Shown here piece after piece: positions 31,701-39,911 of a DNA stretch of 64,000 bases; the first letter of the stretch is position 1; every line of letters begins with the position of its first letter. Both the position numbers and the translations under genes were made by a program. Source of the DNA: Proteus cibi (GTDB lineage: Bacteria; Pseudomonadota; Gammaproteobacteria; Enterobacterales; Enterobacteriaceae); the NCBI RefSeq assembly GCF_003144405.1, contig NZ_PENW01000019.1, forward strand, positions 156,271 to 220,270, written 5' to 3'. The notes under the pieces were generated by a model. It did no database searches. It was not told where the DNA came from and was given only the letters and a program-made list of their open reading frames with translations.

Positions 31701-32135
31701 GTGATTATTCCAAATAAAGCGTTTGTCACTGAGCGACTTATTAACTGGACATTATCTGATACGGTGACACGTATTATTATTCAAGTGGGGGTTGCTTATG
31801 GCTCTGATCTTGATAAGGTCAAAGCGATCTTAATGAAAGCGGCTAAAGATAATACCAGAGTGATGACTGAACCAGAGCCTGTGGTGCTATTTACTGAATT
31901 TGGGGCAAGTACGCTAAATCATGATTTGCGTTTTTATGTGAGAACGTTAGGTGATAGAAACATTGCAATAGATGAAGTTAACCGTGCTATTGATAAGTTA
32001 TGTAATGAAAATAATATCAATATTGCGTTTAACCAACTTGATGTTTATTTGCATAATAAACAAGGTGATGAAGTACAAGAGATAAAACGTCCTCTTGATG
32101 GCTCAACACCTGAAGCTAATACGCCATTTGCTTAA
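28713..32135 (+). CDS. mscK: MscK (KefA) potassium-dependent mechanosensitive channel
   Basis: Large inner-membrane MscS-family channel, 1140 residues (E. coli 1120). An N-terminal hydrophobic signal/anchor (about 20-40) precedes a long periplasmic coiled-coil-rich domain. Several membrane helices occupy about 530-900. The C-terminal MscS core has the pore helix [20 protein letters not shown] followed by [14 protein letters not shown]. It opens under hypo-osmotic shock with K+ dependence in E. coli. The stop codon overlaps that of convergent rsmS. The start ATG at 28713 is not preceded by a strong ribosome site. Confidence 0.95.
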   Translation: MCTKTLFSQFDSQVKAIITASIIVFILWSFSITAVLAAAPSNLPTQESIQNQLNLLNKRSELSAEDKLTIADLEQSLLLLDDIQQLEKKSTSYNKTVDQLPEKLRSTQYQLDQLKQKAANKEDDDYKKSLEALPLATLESQLETVLQSLQKSQDDLANYSNELIVLQTQPERAQSVLFSNSERLQQIRTLLNKSSADKAQMRTSSVQLLQLEQYYLQQQNNFQKRTLQSNVQLQSLLQLQRDYSSAYIDLSQEHAQLLQDAINEKRLDSSEETAKEAQSTGLENQLINNDPFYLAQTEINKQLSDKLIVTTQNNNDLNRHSLLVKNRLDRAIQSERNLKEQIDVLKGSLLLSRILFEEQVDLPDGIFINNLPDKIADLRLEQFEINKQRDQIIQPNIYIDQLMKEYQSTHPETSDTNAQKELRNALELLVDARRELLDKLNNQLGNQISGSINLQMDQQQLRSVVSSLENTLAQQIFWVSSNKPINLNWFSAFPAQAVAEFQGFKLNWSNENLLIGAKKSLPVLIALILFGSILIWQRKKLDIQFEKLNGDINKLNKDSQLHTPLALGIVFLKTLPLSCFVLAIGYWLINSFNVQQEFIWSFAWQFAVFWLMFEWSYRLMSDNGVAVKHFKIPVERVQQNRKRLLRLSLPMLPIILLSAYGINNPLLLVGDVIGQLVAIISLFGISLCALPFCREMWQEKGNHVVRTVVITLLTFSPLILMGLVIFGYYYTALRLANRWIDSLYLLMLWFIAYHASLRGLTVAARRLAYRRALERRQAMLKEKKEGEDNSLEPVQEPPMDMDQINQQSLRLTTMILFIIFASSFYGIWSDFITVFTYLDGITLWNYTLPTELGNVIKAVTVADLLLSVSIMAISWFMTRNLPGLLEVLILSRIKLQQGASYAITTILTYIIIAIGTIVSLGILGVAWEKLQWLAAALTVGLGFGLQEIFANFVSGLIILFERPVRIGDTVTIGTYSGTVSRIRIRATTVTDFDRKEVIIPNKAFVTERLINWTLSDTVTRIIIQVGVAYGSDLDKVKAILMKAAKDNTRVMTEPEPVVLFTEFGASTLNHDLRFYVRTLGDRNIAIDEVNRAIDKLCNENNINIAFNQLDVYLHNKQGDEVQEIKRPLDGSTPEANTPFA

Positions 32136-32299
32136 TTAAGAGATGAATGAGTAGATTGTGTCGCTAATTTTTTTTCATAATCTTGGCGCACAATCTCGAG
32201 AGCTTCTAGTGCTGTTTTAGGATCAATATGGTGGCTTTCTAGTAAGTAGATAAGATCAACTGCCAATTGAACAGACTCTGGTGCTTCTTTTAAACTCAT
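32132..32299 (-). CDS. rsmS: RsmS (YbaM) small protein
   Basis: 55-residue protein, too short for a usual length cut-off but clearly a homologue of E. coli YbaM/RsmS. It reads [20 protein letters not shown], then [14 protein letters not shown]. coli RsmS is 53 residues with the same MSL..APD..LAVDLI pattern. In Pectobacterium RsmS modulates secondary metabolism. Its TAA stop shares bases with the mscK TAA, so the genes converge with overlapping stops. priC starts 12 bases away on the same strand, so rsmS is upstream of or coupled to neither; it lies downstream of priC. Confidence 0.92.
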   Translation of the reverse strand: MSLKEAPESVQLAVDLIYLLESHHIDPKTALEALEIVRQDYEKKLATQSTHSSLN

Positions 32300-32310
32300 T
32301 ATCACTTCCT

Positions 32311-32853
32311 TTAAAATTTATCTTCTTGTTTCTCAATGCTCTTTTCGATAGAAAATAGGGCGTTTTTACAGCGCGCAAGGCGATTTTCAAGCGCTGCAAT
32401 CTCTTTTTGTAACTCTTGTTGCTTCATAAAGTTTTGGGCTTGCGTTAATGAAAGCTCTCTATCTTGGATCATGGAGTGTAATCGACGCTCATAATCCTGA
32501 TGTTGGGCAAGTTTTTGGTATAAATCGACACTTTTTTTTCGTTGAGTTAGCTGGTTTTCTTGCTTTCTTAGTGTTTGTGTCGATAATTCACGAGTTAATG
32601 CTTCAATTTGTTGTAGGATTTGTGTTGCCAGAAACTTAACCTGCTGGCTTCGTTGTGCCTCAACACAAGCGATTAACTGGGTAAAATTATCGCGGATCTG
32701 TTGCATATAGCCACCAAGGGAATCACTTCGGCGGTGAAATAGTGCTGTGTCGAAGCAAGGTGCTGCAATTTTTTTGTTTGCAATAGGCGCCACTGTTTCG
32801 GCTAGATTGTCTATCTGTTTTTTAAACAAGCTTAAAGGATCGGGTTTATTCAT
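32311..32853 (-). CDS. priC: PriC primosomal replication protein
   Basis: 180-residue basic protein that helps load DnaB at stalled forks by the PriC restart pathway. It is predicted to be almost wholly helical, with heptad-like segments. It shows the C-terminal conserved part [16 protein letters not shown] and [15 protein letters not shown], matching E. coli HQDFERRLREMVAER and EARLARCRHALEKIE. N-terminal conservation is weaker. rsmS follows after 11 bases and is probably co-transcribed, and apt diverges upstream. E. coli has mscK-rsmS-priC-ybaN-apt; ybaN is missing here. Confidence 0.93.
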   Translation of the reverse strand: MNKPDPLSLFKKQIDNLAETVAPIANKKIAAPCFDTALFHRRSDSLGGYMQQIRDNFTQLIACVEAQRSQQVKFLATQILQQIEALTRELSTQTLRKQENQLTQRKKSVDLYQKLAQHQDYERRLHSMIQDRELSLTQAQNFMKQQELQKEIAALENRLARCKNALFSIEKSIEKQEDKF

Positions 32854-32990
32854 CTGGTTCTTGTTCCTGTTTTGATAAAAACATGAATTGACTTAAAGCA
32901 ACAAAAAACAGTTGTTAATTGGCTTTCTGTTGCATTTTAACGGCATATTGCATAGATTCTATCGTTTCGTTTTTTATTATGGCACTGATT

Positions 32991-33542
32991 ATGACTGCTA
33001 ACGCGCAACAACTGCAATTTATTAAAGACAGTATTGAAACCATTCCTGATTATCCGAAAGAAGGGATATTATTCCGTGATATCACTACATTATTAGATAA
33101 TCCTGCTGCATATCAGGCAACCATTGATTTATTGGTAGAACACTATCAAGGTCAGGGTATCACTAAAGTTGTGGGTACCGAAGCGCGTGGCTTCTTGTTT
33201 GGTGCTCCTGTCGCTTTACGCCTAGGCGTCGGTTTTGTTCCTGTTCGTAAAAAAGGTAAATTGCCTCGCGAAACGCTCAGTGAAACTTATGATCTGGAAT
33301 ACGGCACAGATACTTTAGAGATCCACAAAGATAGCATTACGGATCAAGACAAAGTATTAATGGTTGATGATTTACTGGCAACAGGTGGCACCATTGAAGC
33401 AACTGCTCGTCTTATCCGCCGTTTAGGGGGAACAGTGACAGAAGCCGCATTCATTATCTGCTTACCTGATTTAGGCGGTATCGAACGCTTAGAAAAACAA
33501 GGTGTTCACAGCTTTACACTGGTTGATTTTCCAGGACATTAA
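32991..33542 (+). CDS. apt: Adenine phosphoribosyltransferase
   Basis: Purine-salvage enzyme forming AMP from adenine and PRPP, 183 residues, the same as E. coli. It starts [20 protein letters not shown]. The PRPP-binding loop is [13 protein letters not shown] (about 123-135), with the adenine-site segment FRDITTLL near the N-terminus. The frame is open from 32919, but MTANAQQ fits the family start; an alternative ATG at 32979 would add four residues. No strong ribosome site is seen before either. dnaX follows after about 250 bases, as in E. coli. Confidence 0.96.
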   Translation: MTANAQQLQFIKDSIETIPDYPKEGILFRDITTLLDNPAAYQATIDLLVEHYQGQGITKVVGTEARGFLFGAPVALRLGVGFVPVRKKGKLPRETLSETYDLEYGTDTLEIHKDSITDQDKVLMVDDLLATGGTIEATARLIRRLGGTVTEAAFIICLPDLGGIERLEKQGVHSFTLVDFPGH

Positions 33543-33796
33543 TATCTTCACTGTTTAGAAAAGAGCGAATTAAGTTCTTATCATAAACACAAGTAAGAGT
33601 GCGGGTGTCTATATATCATTTATAAATTTTTCTATTTTTATAAAGGTATATTGCCCGCACAATTGTTAACGCTGACTTTATCTTAAATTTCTGCTGGTTC
33701 TTTCATCAATATCTCATTTGTTTCTTACAGATCTCGCTCAATAGGTCGCCCCTGTGTTAGCATAGAGATAAATCTTGTTCAAATTTAGCGGAATCA

Positions 33797-35770
33797 ATGA
33801 GCTATCAGGTACTTGCCCGTAAGTGGCGCCCACAAACTTTTAACGATGTTGTTGGTCAACGTCATGTGTTGACTGCTTTAGCTAATGGTCTTGATCATCA
33901 GCGACTTCATCACGCCTATCTTTTTTCTGGCACAAGAGGTGTCGGGAAAACGACGATTGCTCGCTTATTTGCCAAAGGGCTTAATTGTGAAACTGGCATT
34001 ACGAGTAAACCTTGTGGTCAATGTGCAAATTGCCTTGAAATAGAACAAGGGCGTTTCGTTGATTTAATTGAAATCGATGCGGCATCTCGAACCAAGGTAG
34101 AAGATACCCGTGAACTGCTGGATAATGTGCAATATGCACCCGCTCGTGGACGCTTTAAAGTCTACTTGATTGACGAAGTTCACATGCTTTCTCGTCACAG
34201 TTTTAATGCGTTACTAAAAACATTAGAAGAACCGCCAGAGCACGTTAAATTCTTATTAGCGACGACAGATCCACAAAAATTACCTGTCACGATTTTATCG
34301 CGTTGCTTGCAATTTCATCTGCGAGCATTAGATATTGATCAAATTGCGACACAACTCGAAAAAGTGCTTTTAGCAGAACATATTGAAAATGATGTAAGAG
34401 CACGTCAACTTATTGCCCGCGCCGCTGATGGCAGTATGCGAGATGCGTTAAGTTTAACAGACCAAGCTATCGCAAGTGGCGAAGGTGTTGTCAGTGCAGA
34501 AGTGGTTAGCCAAATGCTAGGCACTATTGATGACGCTCAACCTTTAGCATTGATTGAAGCGCTGGTTAAAGCGGATGGTCAACAGGTCATGTCGCTGGTT
34601 AATGAAGTTGCTTCAAGAGGGACTGACTGGGAAAATTTCTTGGTGGAAACACTCTCATTACTGCATCAAATTGCAATGTTGCAGTTATTGCCTAGTGAAG
34701 AAAATCCGCAAGAGCAATTTACTCAAGAACGCCTACGTTTATTGGCTAAATCTATTTCTCCACAAGATTTACAACTCTATTATCAAACCTTATTAGTTGG
34801 GCGAAAAGAACTGGCTTATGCACCAGATAGACGCATGGGGGTTGAAATGACTCTGCTACGTGCGCTTGCTTTTCATCCTAAAACAGTGATTGATGAAATA
34901 CCTTCTGCGCCATTAGCACAAACTTTACCTTCAGCATCCTTGCCTACGAATAGAGTGTCTGAACAGTATGCCCCGCAAACTGCGCAAACTCATTCGCCTC
35001 AAATGGCTCATCAATCTTCTTCCCCCATAGAAAAGAGTGCGTCATTAGGCAATAGCCCGGCAGCACAACTTTTAAGAGCAAGGCAGGCAATCAAGGGGAC
35101 GGAACAACAAACCCCGCCAAAAAAGTCTGAACCGGCGACGCCTAATCGGGCTAAGCCGGCAGCTAGTGCATTAGAGCGGCTAGCTGCCGTGAGTGAAAAA
35201 CGCCAGCAAGTTGCCAAGCGTCAGACTAATGCGCCTGAGAAAAAGAAAAAAGAAGAGTATCAGTGGCGTCCGCAAAACCCTGAGCTCATGTCAACGCAAG
35301 AGGTTGTTTCTTCACCCAAAGAGATCAAAGAAGTTCTCGAATATGAAAAAACACCGGAATTAGCAGCAAAAATTGCTAAAGAGTCGCAAGAAAGGGATGC
35401 TTGGGCGGCTGAAATTGACAAAATGCCACTCCCTAAATTAGTGCAACAACTGGCATTAAATGCGTATAAAGAGACAGTAAGCGAAGAAAACGTTATTTTG
35501 CATTTACGAACTAAACAGAAACATTTAAATTCAGCAAATGCGTTACGCACGCTTACTAATTCGTTAAGTGAATTGCATGGAAAAGCAATTTCACTCACAA
35601 TTATAGAAGATGATGATCCAGCGGTAAAAACTCCGTTGGAGTGGCGACAAGCCATTTATGATGAAAAATTGGCGTTATCGCGTCAATCGATTATTACGGA
35701 TAAAACGATTCAAACATTACAGCAATATTTTGATGCTGAATTGGATGAAGAGAGTATCCGACCTGTTTAA
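33797..35770 (+). CDS. dnaX: DNA polymerase III tau subunit (gamma by possible frameshift)
   Basis: Clamp-loader ATPase; tau also tethers polymerase cores and DnaB. The protein has 657 residues (E. coli tau 643). Walker A is FSGTRGVGKTTIARLFAKGL (about 38-57). A zinc module has cysteines in NCETGITSKPCGQCANCLEI. Walker B is YLIDEVHML and sensor 1 LATTDPQK. A low-complexity Pro/Gln/Ala linker (about 365-485) precedes the tau-specific C-terminus. A Lys run AAA AAG AAA AAA at 35240-35251 could support -1 frameshifting; the -1 frame stops at TGA 35281, giving a gamma of about 495 residues. ybaB and recR follow in an operon. Confidence 0.97.
   Translation: MSYQVLARKWRPQTFNDVVGQRHVLTALANGLDHQRLHHAYLFSGTRGVGKTTIARLFAKGLNCETGITSKPCGQCANCLEIEQGRFVDLIEIDAASRTKVEDTRELLDNVQYAPARGRFKVYLIDEVHMLSRHSFNALLKTLEEPPEHVKFLLATTDPQKLPVTILSRCLQFHLRALDIDQIATQLEKVLLAEHIENDVRARQLIARAADGSMRDALSLTDQAIASGEGVVSAEVVSQMLGTIDDAQPLALIEALVKADGQQVMSLVNEVASRGTDWENFLVETLSLLHQIAMLQLLPSEENPQEQFTQERLRLLAKSISPQDLQLYYQTLLVGRKELAYAPDRRMGVEMTLLRALAFHPKTVIDEIPSAPLAQTLPSASLPTNRVSEQYAPQTAQTHSPQMAHQSSSPIEKSASLGNSPAAQLLRARQAIKGTEQQTPPKKSEPATPNRAKPAASALERLAAVSEKRQQVAKRQTNAPEKKKKEEYQWRPQNPELMSTQEVVSSPKEIKEVLEYEKTPELAAKIAKESQERDAWAAEIDKMPLPKLVQQLALNAYKETVSEENVILHLRTKQKHLNSANALRTLTNSLSELHGKAISLTIIEDDDPAVKTPLEWRQAIYDEKLALSRQSIITDKTIQTLQQYFDAELDEESIRPV
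35240..35283 (+). promoter_or_regulatory. Candidate dnaX -1 frameshift site and gamma stop
   Basis: Codons AAA AAG AAA AAA (residues 482-485) form an A-rich slippery tract near the tau linker, the location of the E. coli A AAA AAG frameshift. Slipping back one base leads to TGA at 35281-35283 after about ten codons. The preceding base is G, so the classic heptamer A AAA AAG is not present in frame, and no strong stimulatory stem was found by eye. Confidence 0.4.
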
Positions 35771-35788
35771 TCGCAACATGTTGTATGA

Positions 35789-36153
<365 letters not shown>

Positions 36154-36154
<1 letters not shown>

Positions 36155-36759
36155 TGCAAACCAGCCCACTTCTTGAATCATTAATGGAAGCGTTGCGTTG
36201 TTTACCCGGTGTCGGACCTAAATCAGCGCAACGAATGGCTTTCCAACTACTTCAACGCGATAGAAGCGGTGGTATGCGACTTGCACAAGCACTCACGCGT
36301 GCAATGTCTGAAATTGGTCATTGCTGTGATTGCCGAACTTTTACTGAAGAAGAGCGTTGTACTATTTGTGCTAATGTTCGCCGTCAGCAAAATGGGCAAA
36401 TTTGTGTTGTTGAAAGTCCTGCGGATATTCATGCTATCGAGCAGACAGGGCAGTTTGCGGGTCGATACTTTGTTTTAATGGGGCATTTATCCCCTTTAGA
36501 TGGTATTGGTCCTATGGATATTGGTTTAGATAGACTTGAAGAGCGTTTAAGCCAAGAGTCTATTTCAGAAGTGATCTTGGCGACAAACCCGACTGTTGAA
36601 GGTGAAGCAACAGCTAATTACATTGCTGAAATTTGTGCTCAGTATGATATTGCTGCCAGCCGAATTGCCCATGGCGTTCCTGTGGGGGGCGAGCTTGAAA
36701 TGGTCGATGGTACAACGCTTTCGCACTCTATCGCTGGACGCCAAAAAATCCACTATTAA
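36154..36759 (+). CDS. recR: RecR recombination mediator
   Basis: RecFOR-pathway protein that helps load RecA at single-strand gaps, 201 residues as in E. coli. An N-terminal helix-hairpin-helix ([17 protein letters not shown]) is followed by a C4 zinc finger ([16 protein letters not shown], about 54-69) and a Toprim domain ([20 protein letters not shown], then [17 protein letters not shown]). It begins at the base where ybaB ends. After it comes a terminator and then a lineage-specific operon; E. coli instead has htpG. Confidence 0.97.
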
Positions 36760-36777
36760 CATCATAATTAGTTGATT

Positions 36778-36817
36778 AAAAAGCACCTTTTACAGATTGT
36801 AATAAGGTGCTTTTTTT
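36778..36817 (+). terminator. Rho-independent terminator of dnaX-ybaB-recR
   Basis: Stem AAAAAGCACCTT / AAGGTGCTTTTT with a loop of about 14 bases and T tail, 19 bases after the recR stop. Confidence 0.9.
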
Positions 36818-37003
36818 CATCTGAAATTATGAAAACACGCTCAAATTTAATTTAAAACATCGAGTTTTAAACCTTACGGCTTATTTTTTATCAGAAATAT
36901 CTTTATCTTTACTTTATTGCTTTTTTCTTTCTGATGAATTTTGCGTCTTTATGTTACATTAATCTTTATCATGAAAAATAATAACTAAATGATGGAGCAT
37001 CTT

Positions 37004-37672
37004 ATGATCCCTGACGTAGCCTTGGTTGATAATAGTGAACAAAGAACCCCTCTGATCTTAGTGCTAGATAGCTCTGGTAGTATGTATGGGCAGCCTATTC
37101 AACAACTCAATGAAGGCCTTAAGTTACTTGAGCAAGAACTAAAAAATGACGTTATTGCGGCGAAACGTGTGCGTATTTTAGTGATTGAATATGGCGGCTA
37201 TGACCAATGCACTGTTCATGGTGATTGGAAAGATGCGATGGATTTTACGGCACCTGTTTTAGAGGCAAATGGTACAACGCCGATGGGGCAAGCCATTACA
37301 CTCGCACTTGAAGAAATTGAAGCTGAAAAACAGCGCTTTAAACAAGCAGGTGTTGCTTATACTCGCCCTTGGTTATTTTTAATGTCTGATGGCGTTCCGA
37401 CAGATCAGTGGGAACCGGCAGCACAGCTTTGTCGCCAAGCAGAAGAAAGCCAAAAAACAGCGGTATTTCCTATCATGGTTGATGGTGCATCAGCAGAAGT
37501 CATGGGAAGCTTTAGCCGTAATGGTGTTAATGGTGTGAAAATGCTTAAAGGGCTACAATTTAAAGAATTATTCTTGTGGCTAAGTGCTAGCATGCAGGTG
37601 GTTTCTCAATCAACACCGGGTGGCACGGCACAATTACCTTCAACTGATTCTTGGGCGAGTGTACCTGTTTGA
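37004..37672 (+). CDS. TerY-like vWA domain protein
   Basis: Soluble protein of 222 residues consisting of one von Willebrand A domain of the TerY type. An intact metal-ion-dependent adhesion site is visible: DSSGS (about 22-26), the Thr of NGTTPMGQA (about 89-97) and the Asp of MSDGVPTD. TerY proteins of tellurite-resistance and related loci pair with a PP2C phosphatase and a kinase; both follow here. The start is the ATG at 37004 with GGAG seven bases upstream, not the earlier ATG at 36989. The stop TGA overlaps the next ATG (TGATG). The function here is unknown; a phospho-signalling scaffold is an inference. Confidence 0.85.
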   Translation: MIPDVALVDNSEQRTPLILVLDSSGSMYGQPIQQLNEGLKLLEQELKNDVIAAKRVRILVIEYGGYDQCTVHGDWKDAMDFTAPVLEANGTTPMGQAITLALEEIEAEKQRFKQAGVAYTRPWLFLMSDGVPTDQWEPAAQLCRQAEESQKTAVFPIMVDGASAEVMGSFSRNGVNGVKMLKGLQFKELFLWLSASMQVVSQSTPGGTAQLPSTDSWASVPV

Positions 37673-38427
37673 TGAATGATTGGTTAGCTTATGGGGCATC
37701 TGTGACAGGTATTGCCCATCAAGAACGTCAAATTCCCTGTCAGGATGCTTATTTTATTCGCCGTAAAGGTGAATATCTTATCGCTGCTGTTTGTGATGGC
37801 GCAGGCTCCTCTCGTTATAGTGAACAAGGTGCTCAGCTTGTTGCTCGGTTATTTACGCTACGTATTACAGAGTGGCCAAATATTGATTTGTTAACCGAAA
37901 AACAGATAACACAAGGGGCTAAACAGCTTATTGACGATATTCGCCTCCAACTGGCTGAATATGCAGAAATAAAACAGTGTGCGCTTAATGAATATGCATC
38001 AACACTGGTTGCCTGTTGGGTTGGTGATGATGGTGGTTATTTGTTCCATTTAGGTGATGGTATTGCGGTGGTGGAATATTGTGATGGTACCCGTTATGTA
38101 TCACAGCCTGAAAATGGGGAATATGCGAATCAGACTTGGTTTGTGACATCAGAAAATTGGGAAGCGCATTTACGTGTCATTCCCCTAAATAAACCAGTAA
38201 AACAAGTTATTTTGATGTCTGATGGTGTACAGCCTTTTGCTATGAATAAAGCGTGTGATGCACTTTATGAACCGTTTATTACCCCCGTGATCCGTTATTT
38301 AAAAACAGTATCAGAAGATAGCGGAAGTGAGGCATTAGCAGGGACTTTAGCTGATCCTCGAACGCATTCAATCACAGGTGATGATAAAACTTTAGTTATT
38401 TGCATCAGGGATGAAGAGTTGTGGTAA
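37672..38427 (+). CDS. PP2C-family protein phosphatase
   Basis: Serine/threonine phosphatase of the PP2C (PPM) fold, 251 residues. Metal-site motifs are present: IPCQDAYF (first Asp), VCDGAGSSRYSEQGA (DG motif, about 42-57), HLGDGIAVVE (GD motif), LMSDGVQPF (DG) and TGDDKTLVI (last Asp). It lacks a signal peptide. It begins one base inside the vWA stop and ends seven bases inside the kinase gene, so all three are co-translated. By analogy with TerY-type triads it should reverse the adjacent kinase. The substrate is unknown. Confidence 0.85.
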   Translation: MNDWLAYGASVTGIAHQERQIPCQDAYFIRRKGEYLIAAVCDGAGSSRYSEQGAQLVARLFTLRITEWPNIDLLTEKQITQGAKQLIDDIRLQLAEYAEIKQCALNEYASTLVACWVGDDGGYLFHLGDGIAVVEYCDGTRYVSQPENGEYANQTWFVTSENWEAHLRVIPLNKPVKQVILMSDGVQPFAMNKACDALYEPFITPVIRYLKTVSEDSGSEALAGTLADPRTHSITGDDKTLVICIRDEELW

Positions 38428-39896
38428 AAGCAAGAAAGAAAGGGGTAGCTCAACCAGTATCTAGGCAATTACAAGATGAAAACGGTAAAATTTATCAAAT
38501 AGGTGATTTGATAAAAAGCGGTGGTGCAGGTAGCGTTAGCCATATTAATAATGCCTCTTTTCAAGTCTCAAAAGTTTATCATGACAAAATTGATAAAGCC
38601 TATTATCTGAAAAAGATCTCGGCAATGCAGAAGTTAGAACCTGCATTAAAGCCCGTTTCTGTTAACGGTACGCCTATTATTCAACTCGCATGGCCTCAAG
38701 CTCGTTTATACAATAGTCAAAAGCAATTTGTTGGCTTTGTGATGCCTGAACTTGATGTCAAAAATACGATTGAGTTGGAATATATTCTTCAAGATCGCCA
38801 AGCCAAAGCTCACGGTTTACCCACTGGAATGGGGGCGAAAGTGAGTCTCGCCTATAACCTTTGCTCATTGATTGACGCTTTACATCAACAAGGGCACCGT
38901 ATTATTGATATGAAACCGCTGAATTTGCGGTTTTATAAATCAAGTTTGTATATGTCTCTTCTCGATTGTGATGGATTTAGTATCCAAGGAGAGAATACAC
39001 GTTATCCCGCAGGGCAATTTACTGTTGAATATCTAGCGCCAGAATTTCAAGCTAAGCAAACTATTCCAGAAACAGAAGAAGAGTGGCAAGACCGATTTGC
39101 CTTAGCGGTAATTATTTTTCAGTTGCTTAATTTCGGTATTCACCCTTTTAGTGGTCGCCCTAAAAATGACACCGTACCTACGGATATCCCAAGGCGTATT
39201 GCGGGGCGTTTTTATGGTTATGGCCTAAAGGCGCATAATTTGATCGCCCCAAATGTCGCCAGTGGGCATAAACAATTACCCGATAAACTCAGAACACTGT
39301 TTGATAAAGCCTTTTCAGGCACACCTTCGCAAAGACCAAGTGCAAAAACATGGGCGACAGCACTCTATGAATACGCACAACCCGAAAAGCAACAGTTAGT
39401 CATTTGTCAAAAAGACAAAAACCACCAGCATTTTGCAGGTAAAGCCTGTGCCACATGTGCAAGGCAAACTCAGTTACAGCAAGTTGCAACGACTCAAAAA
39501 CAAAACCAAACGCAACGCGAGCAAGTTCGTCAAAAAAGAGTACAAAATGCGCATATCCGACAAGCCTCCACCCAAACTACGCCTGCGAAACCTATTCAGC
39601 CTCCAGCAATATTTATTGCGGTTAAAAATGCAATAAATAAAGTACCCAAAGTGATATTGCATACGGCTATTGCCATGCTAGCCCCTGTGATTTTTGGGGT
39701 ATTACTGATGAATTTTATTCCACAAGGTGTCAGCGGTAGTTTAGGTTCTAGCTGGGTCGCCGATTTAATCAAAGCGGATTATATTGAACAAATACTCATA
39801 ACGATGTTGAGTCTCATGTTTTTAATGGTTTCAGCCATTATTTTGTTAGTTATTTTTGTTTTCCCTTCAATGCATATTTTGAAAAGAAAGCCATAG
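38421..39896 (+). CDS. Membrane-anchored Hanks-type Ser/Thr kinase
   Basis: 491-residue eukaryotic-like kinase with two C-terminal membrane segments (about 410-435 and 455-485). Motifs read as glycine loop KSGGAGSVSHI (about 32-42), candidate Lys in FQVSKVYH, and catalytic loop IIDMKPLNLRF, a variant of HRDLKxxN with Asp kept. The metal Asp lies in LDCDGFSI (DFG-like), and APE is in EYLAPEFQ. A Cys/His cluster (HFAGKACATCARQ) follows the kinase domain and may bind zinc. The start is GTG at 38421 inside the phosphatase gene. The kinase type resembles those in TerY-linked triads; targets are unknown. Confidence 0.82.
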   Translation: MVKARKKGVAQPVSRQLQDENGKIYQIGDLIKSGGAGSVSHINNASFQVSKVYHDKIDKAYYLKKISAMQKLEPALKPVSVNGTPIIQLAWPQARLYNSQKQFVGFVMPELDVKNTIELEYILQDRQAKAHGLPTGMGAKVSLAYNLCSLIDALHQQGHRIIDMKPLNLRFYKSSLYMSLLDCDGFSIQGENTRYPAGQFTVEYLAPEFQAKQTIPETEEEWQDRFALAVIIFQLLNFGIHPFSGRPKNDTVPTDIPRRIAGRFYGYGLKAHNLIAPNVASGHKQLPDKLRTLFDKAFSGTPSQRPSAKTWATALYEYAQPEKQQLVICQKDKNHQHFAGKACATCARQTQLQQVATTQKQNQTQREQVRQKRVQNAHIRQASTQTTPAKPIQPPAIFIAVKNAINKVPKVILHTAIAMLAPVIFGVLLMNFIPQGVSGSLGSSWVADLIKADYIEQILITMLSLMFLMVSAIILLVIFVFPSMHILKRKP

Positions 39897-39911
39897 GTTA
39901 GGGGAAATAAC

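Noticed and set aside
36989..37003. Earlier ATG for the vWA gene
   Set aside because: GGAG at 36993 lies inside that extension and is correctly spaced for the ATG at 37004.
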